From Gammaproteobacteria bacterium (GTDB taxonomy: Bacteria; Pseudomonadota; Gammaproteobacteria; Steroidobacterales; Steroidobacteraceae), in assembly GCA_020846815.1 (NCBI GenBank), contig JADLDF010000032.1, positions 1 to 7,483 on the forward strand: a stretch of 7,483 nt of DNA, written 5' to 3'. Numbering within the stretch: the first letter of the stretch is position 1; every line of letters begins with the position of its first letter. The notes under the pieces were generated by a model. That model saw only the letters and a list, made by a program, of their open reading frames with translations, ran no database searches and was not told the origin of the DNA. Shown piece after piece: positions 6,018-7,483 of this stretch. The position numbers and the translations under genes were made by a program.

Positions 6018-6992
6018 TCACGGCCGCGAGTCGGGGAAGCGGTCCAGCTCTTTTTCGAGGTAGGCGACCAGCGACTGCGGCGTGTCCCGGGTCGCGCGCG
6101 TGCGCGCGTAGACGTGTGCCGGACGGATCGCGCGGTCGAACCAGACGAGCTCCTGCTCAGGCTGCGGCGGCCGCGTCGCCGCCAGCCAGATCGCCGTGTC
6201 GCCGCCCGAAGCCGCATCGCGCAACACCGATTTCAGGATCCTGCGGAAGCGCGGCAGCGAGCGCTTGACGCCCTCGGTGTCGGCCCAGCCCGGGTGCATC
6301 ACGTAGAACGTGAGACCTCGCGATCCGTAGGTGTCGCGCCAGTACTGGTTCAGAACCATCTGGCCGCGCTTGTGGAAGGCATAGGCCACGGTGCCGTTGA
6401 ACTTCGCCGGCTCGGTGATGTTCATGAACGCGGTGCCGAGCGGCGCGTTGTAGCCGCCGCCCGAGGTCATGTTGATGACGAGGCCGCCCGGCGTGCACAG
6501 CAGACCGCGCCGCACCAGTCCCTCGGTCAGCAGGTAGTGACTGAGCAGGCTGATCGTGAACGAGGCCTCGCGTCCCTCGGACGTGAGCTGGAGGTCGTCG
6601 TTGAGCACGCCGACGTTGTTGACCAGTACGTCGATCCTGCGGTTCGCGGCCTGCAGCCGCCCGACGAGGCGCGCGGTATCCGCCTGCAGCGAGAAATCGC
6701 AGGTCTCGATCTCGATGCCGCTCACGCCGGCGGCGCGGGCCGCGTCGCGCAGGGCCTCGAGCTTGGCGGCGCTGCGCGCGGCGGCGATGACGGTGGCGCC
6801 GTGACGCGCCGCCTCGGTCGCGATCCAGCCGCCGAGGCCACCGGAGGCGCCGGTCACGAGCCAGGTCTGGCCACGGAAGTCCGGCGTGATGCGGTCCCAG
6901 CCGAGCCGGCGCGCACGATGGCCGATCTGCGTGAAACTGAGCGTGAAGCGTCCGTAGAACGCCGCGACCTTCTTGAGCTGCTGCCAGTTCAT
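6018..6992 (-). CDS. short-chain dehydrogenase/reductase, DHRS12-like
   Basis: A 324-residue classical-type Rossmann-fold SDR with an N-terminal extension of about 40 residues before the fold. The cofactor motif is TGASGGLG (47-54). Arg73, just after the second strand in AARS, suggests NADP(H) preference. The structural motif NNVG is at 125-128. The likely catalytic residues are Ser177 (NMTSGGG), Tyr204 and Lys208 (YAFHK). The stretch FNGTVAYAFHKRGQMVL, followed by MHPGWADTEGV (232-242), closely follows the pattern of animal DHRS12, recalled from that family. The basic N-terminal segment, with YGRFTLSFTQIG, also fits that group. The expected reaction is oxidation or reduction of an alcohol/carbonyl; the substrate is unknown, lipid or terpenoid-like if the context is a guide. 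No signal peptide is seen. The start at 6992 is supported by GGAGG eight bases upstream on the minus strand. It converges on the cytochrome gene and diverges from the HxlR regulator, which may control it. Confidence 0.88.
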   Translation of the reverse strand: MNWQQLKKVAAFYGRFTLSFTQIGHRARRLGWDRITPDFRGQTWLVTGASGGLGGWIATEAARHGATVIAAARSAAKLEALRDAARAAGVSGIEIETCDFSLQADTARLVGRLQAANRRIDVLVNNVGVLNDDLQLTSEGREASFTISLLSHYLLTEGLVRRGLLCTPGGLVINMTSGGGYNAPLGTAFMNITEPAKFNGTVAYAFHKRGQMVLNQYWRDTYGSRGLTFYVMHPGWADTEGVKRSLPRFRRILKSVLRDAASGGDTAIWLAATRPPQPEQELVWFDRAIRPAHVYARTRATRDTPQSLVAYLEKELDRFPDSRP

Positions 6993-7000
6993 TCCCCGCT

Positions 7001-7005
7001 CCTCC
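7001..7005 (-). promoter_or_regulatory. ribosome binding site of the SDR gene
   Basis: On the minus strand this reads GGAGG, eight bases before the ATG at 6992-6990, a textbook spacing that fixes the SDR start. Confidence 0.75.
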
Positions 7006-7040
7006 CTCGTCGCCGCGGCCGCCGACCGTGCCGGGCATGG

Positions 7041-7060
7041 ATGTTAGACTGCGCGATCGC
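7041..7060. promoter_or_regulatory. divergent promoter/operator candidate between SDR and HxlR genes
   Basis: The 87-bp gap 6993-7079 must hold promoters for both genes. TAGACT at 7045-7050 is a -10-like box for the plus-strand regulator. Overlapping it, the minus strand reads TAACAT (7046-7041), a possible -10 for the SDR gene. The perfect 8-base palindrome GCGATCGC at 7053-7060 is immediately adjacent and could be a regulator site. No good -35 hexamer was found on either strand, so these are suggestions from position and composition. Confidence 0.33.
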
Positions 7061-7079
7061 CCGAGCCACCCTGACCATC

Positions 7080-7483
7080 ATGCCCGACAGCCGCTCCGCG
7101 CGACGCCCGCAGCGCCCGCGCGACGTCGAGACCATACGCGCTCTCCTTCGCAGCGGCGAAGGCGCGCGCGCACTGCAGTGCATCGGCGATCGCTGGTCGT
7201 TTCTGCTGCTGCGCGATGCCTTCCTCGGCGTGCGCCGCTTCGAGGACCTGCGCCGCCTGACCGGTGCCTCGCGCGGCACGCTGACGGCACGGCTCAATGC
7301 GCTGGTCGAGCAAGGCATCCTCTACCGCAGCCCCTATGGCAACACGCCAAGCCGCCTCGAATACCGGCTCACCGAAAAAGGCCTCGCGTTCTACCCGATC
7401 GCGCTCTGCCTCTGGATCTGGGAGAACCGCTGGGGCGGCGAGTTCGGCCTGCCGCCGCGCCTGCTGCACCTGCGCTGCGGCAA
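7080..7483 (+). CDS. HxlR-family winged-helix transcriptional regulator, 3' end outside the window
   Basis: An open frame of 134 complete codons from ATG 7080 runs off the right edge without a stop. Residues 28-60 (ARALQCIGDRWSFLLLRDAF, then LGVRRFEDL) match the first helices of the HxlR DNA-binding fold, with the family-typical GDRW at 36-39. SRGTLTARLNALVEQGIL (64-81) is the recognition helix region, and SRLEYRLTEKG (91-101) is the beta wing. The visible tail ends LLHLRCG, so a longer C-terminal part, common in HxlR proteins, probably follows. Cys34 lies just before GDRW, slightly off the usual sensor-cysteine position, and other cysteines are 110 and 133. A second in-frame ATG at 7041 would add 13 residues. 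Neither start has a Shine-Dalgarno, and 7080 is preferred because a -10-like box lies between them. The protein probably autoregulates and controls the divergent SDR gene; the inducer is unknown. Confidence 0.85.
   Translation, partial: MPDSRSARRPQRPRDVETIRALLRSGEGARALQCIGDRWSFLLLRDAFLGVRRFEDLRRLTGASRGTLTARLNALVEQGILYRSPYGNTPSRLEYRLTEKGLAFYPIALCLWIWENRWGGEFGLPPRLLHLRCG

Noticed and set aside
6157..7038. Alternative minus-strand frame over the SDR gene
   Set aside because: Arg/His-rich shadow. The other frame has the complete SDR motif set and a Shine-Dalgarno.

Overview
GC-rich DNA (by eye roughly two thirds G+C, with strong G/C third-position bias) from a bacterium. The gene styles suggest a proteobacterium with broad catabolic capacity, perhaps a gammaproteobacterium of the Nevskiales/Steroidobacterales kind. 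That placement is inference from codon bias and protein style, not from a marker gene.

Layout, left to right. (1) 1-233, + strand: the C-terminal end of a major facilitator transporter. (2) 455-1693, +: an SCP2-type thiolase / acetyl-CoA acetyltransferase-like enzyme. (3) 1801-3342, +: a carotenoid oxygenase (RPE65 / lignostilbene dioxygenase superfamily) with all four iron-binding histidines. (4) 3497-5893, +: a 798-residue lipoprotein with eight CxxCH haem sites followed by HEAT-like and TPR repeats. (5) 6018-6992, - strand: a DHRS12-like short-chain dehydrogenase/reductase. (6) 7080 to the window end, +: an HxlR-family winged-helix regulator, divergent from the SDR and cut by the window edge.

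The thiolase and the oxygenase lie in tandem about 100 bp apart and may be co-transcribed. The SDR and regulator share an 87-bp divergent promoter region. A plausible but unproven reading is an accessory catabolic cluster: uptake by the MFS protein, oxidative C=C cleavage by the oxygenase, aldehyde/ketone redox by the SDR, acyl-CoA processing by the thiolase, and control by the HxlR protein. The substrate could be an apocarotenoid or other terpenoid, or a phenylpropanoid/stilbene. The octahaem-TPR lipoprotein has its own upstream region and is separated from the oxygenase by a strong GC hairpin, so it may be an independent gene. Its role is unknown and it is the least explained protein here.

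Non-coding stretches are all short (under 230 bp). They hold several GC hairpins without U-tracts, a few weak -10-like boxes and small repeats. No tRNA, rRNA, CRISPR array, insertion sequence or attachment site was seen.
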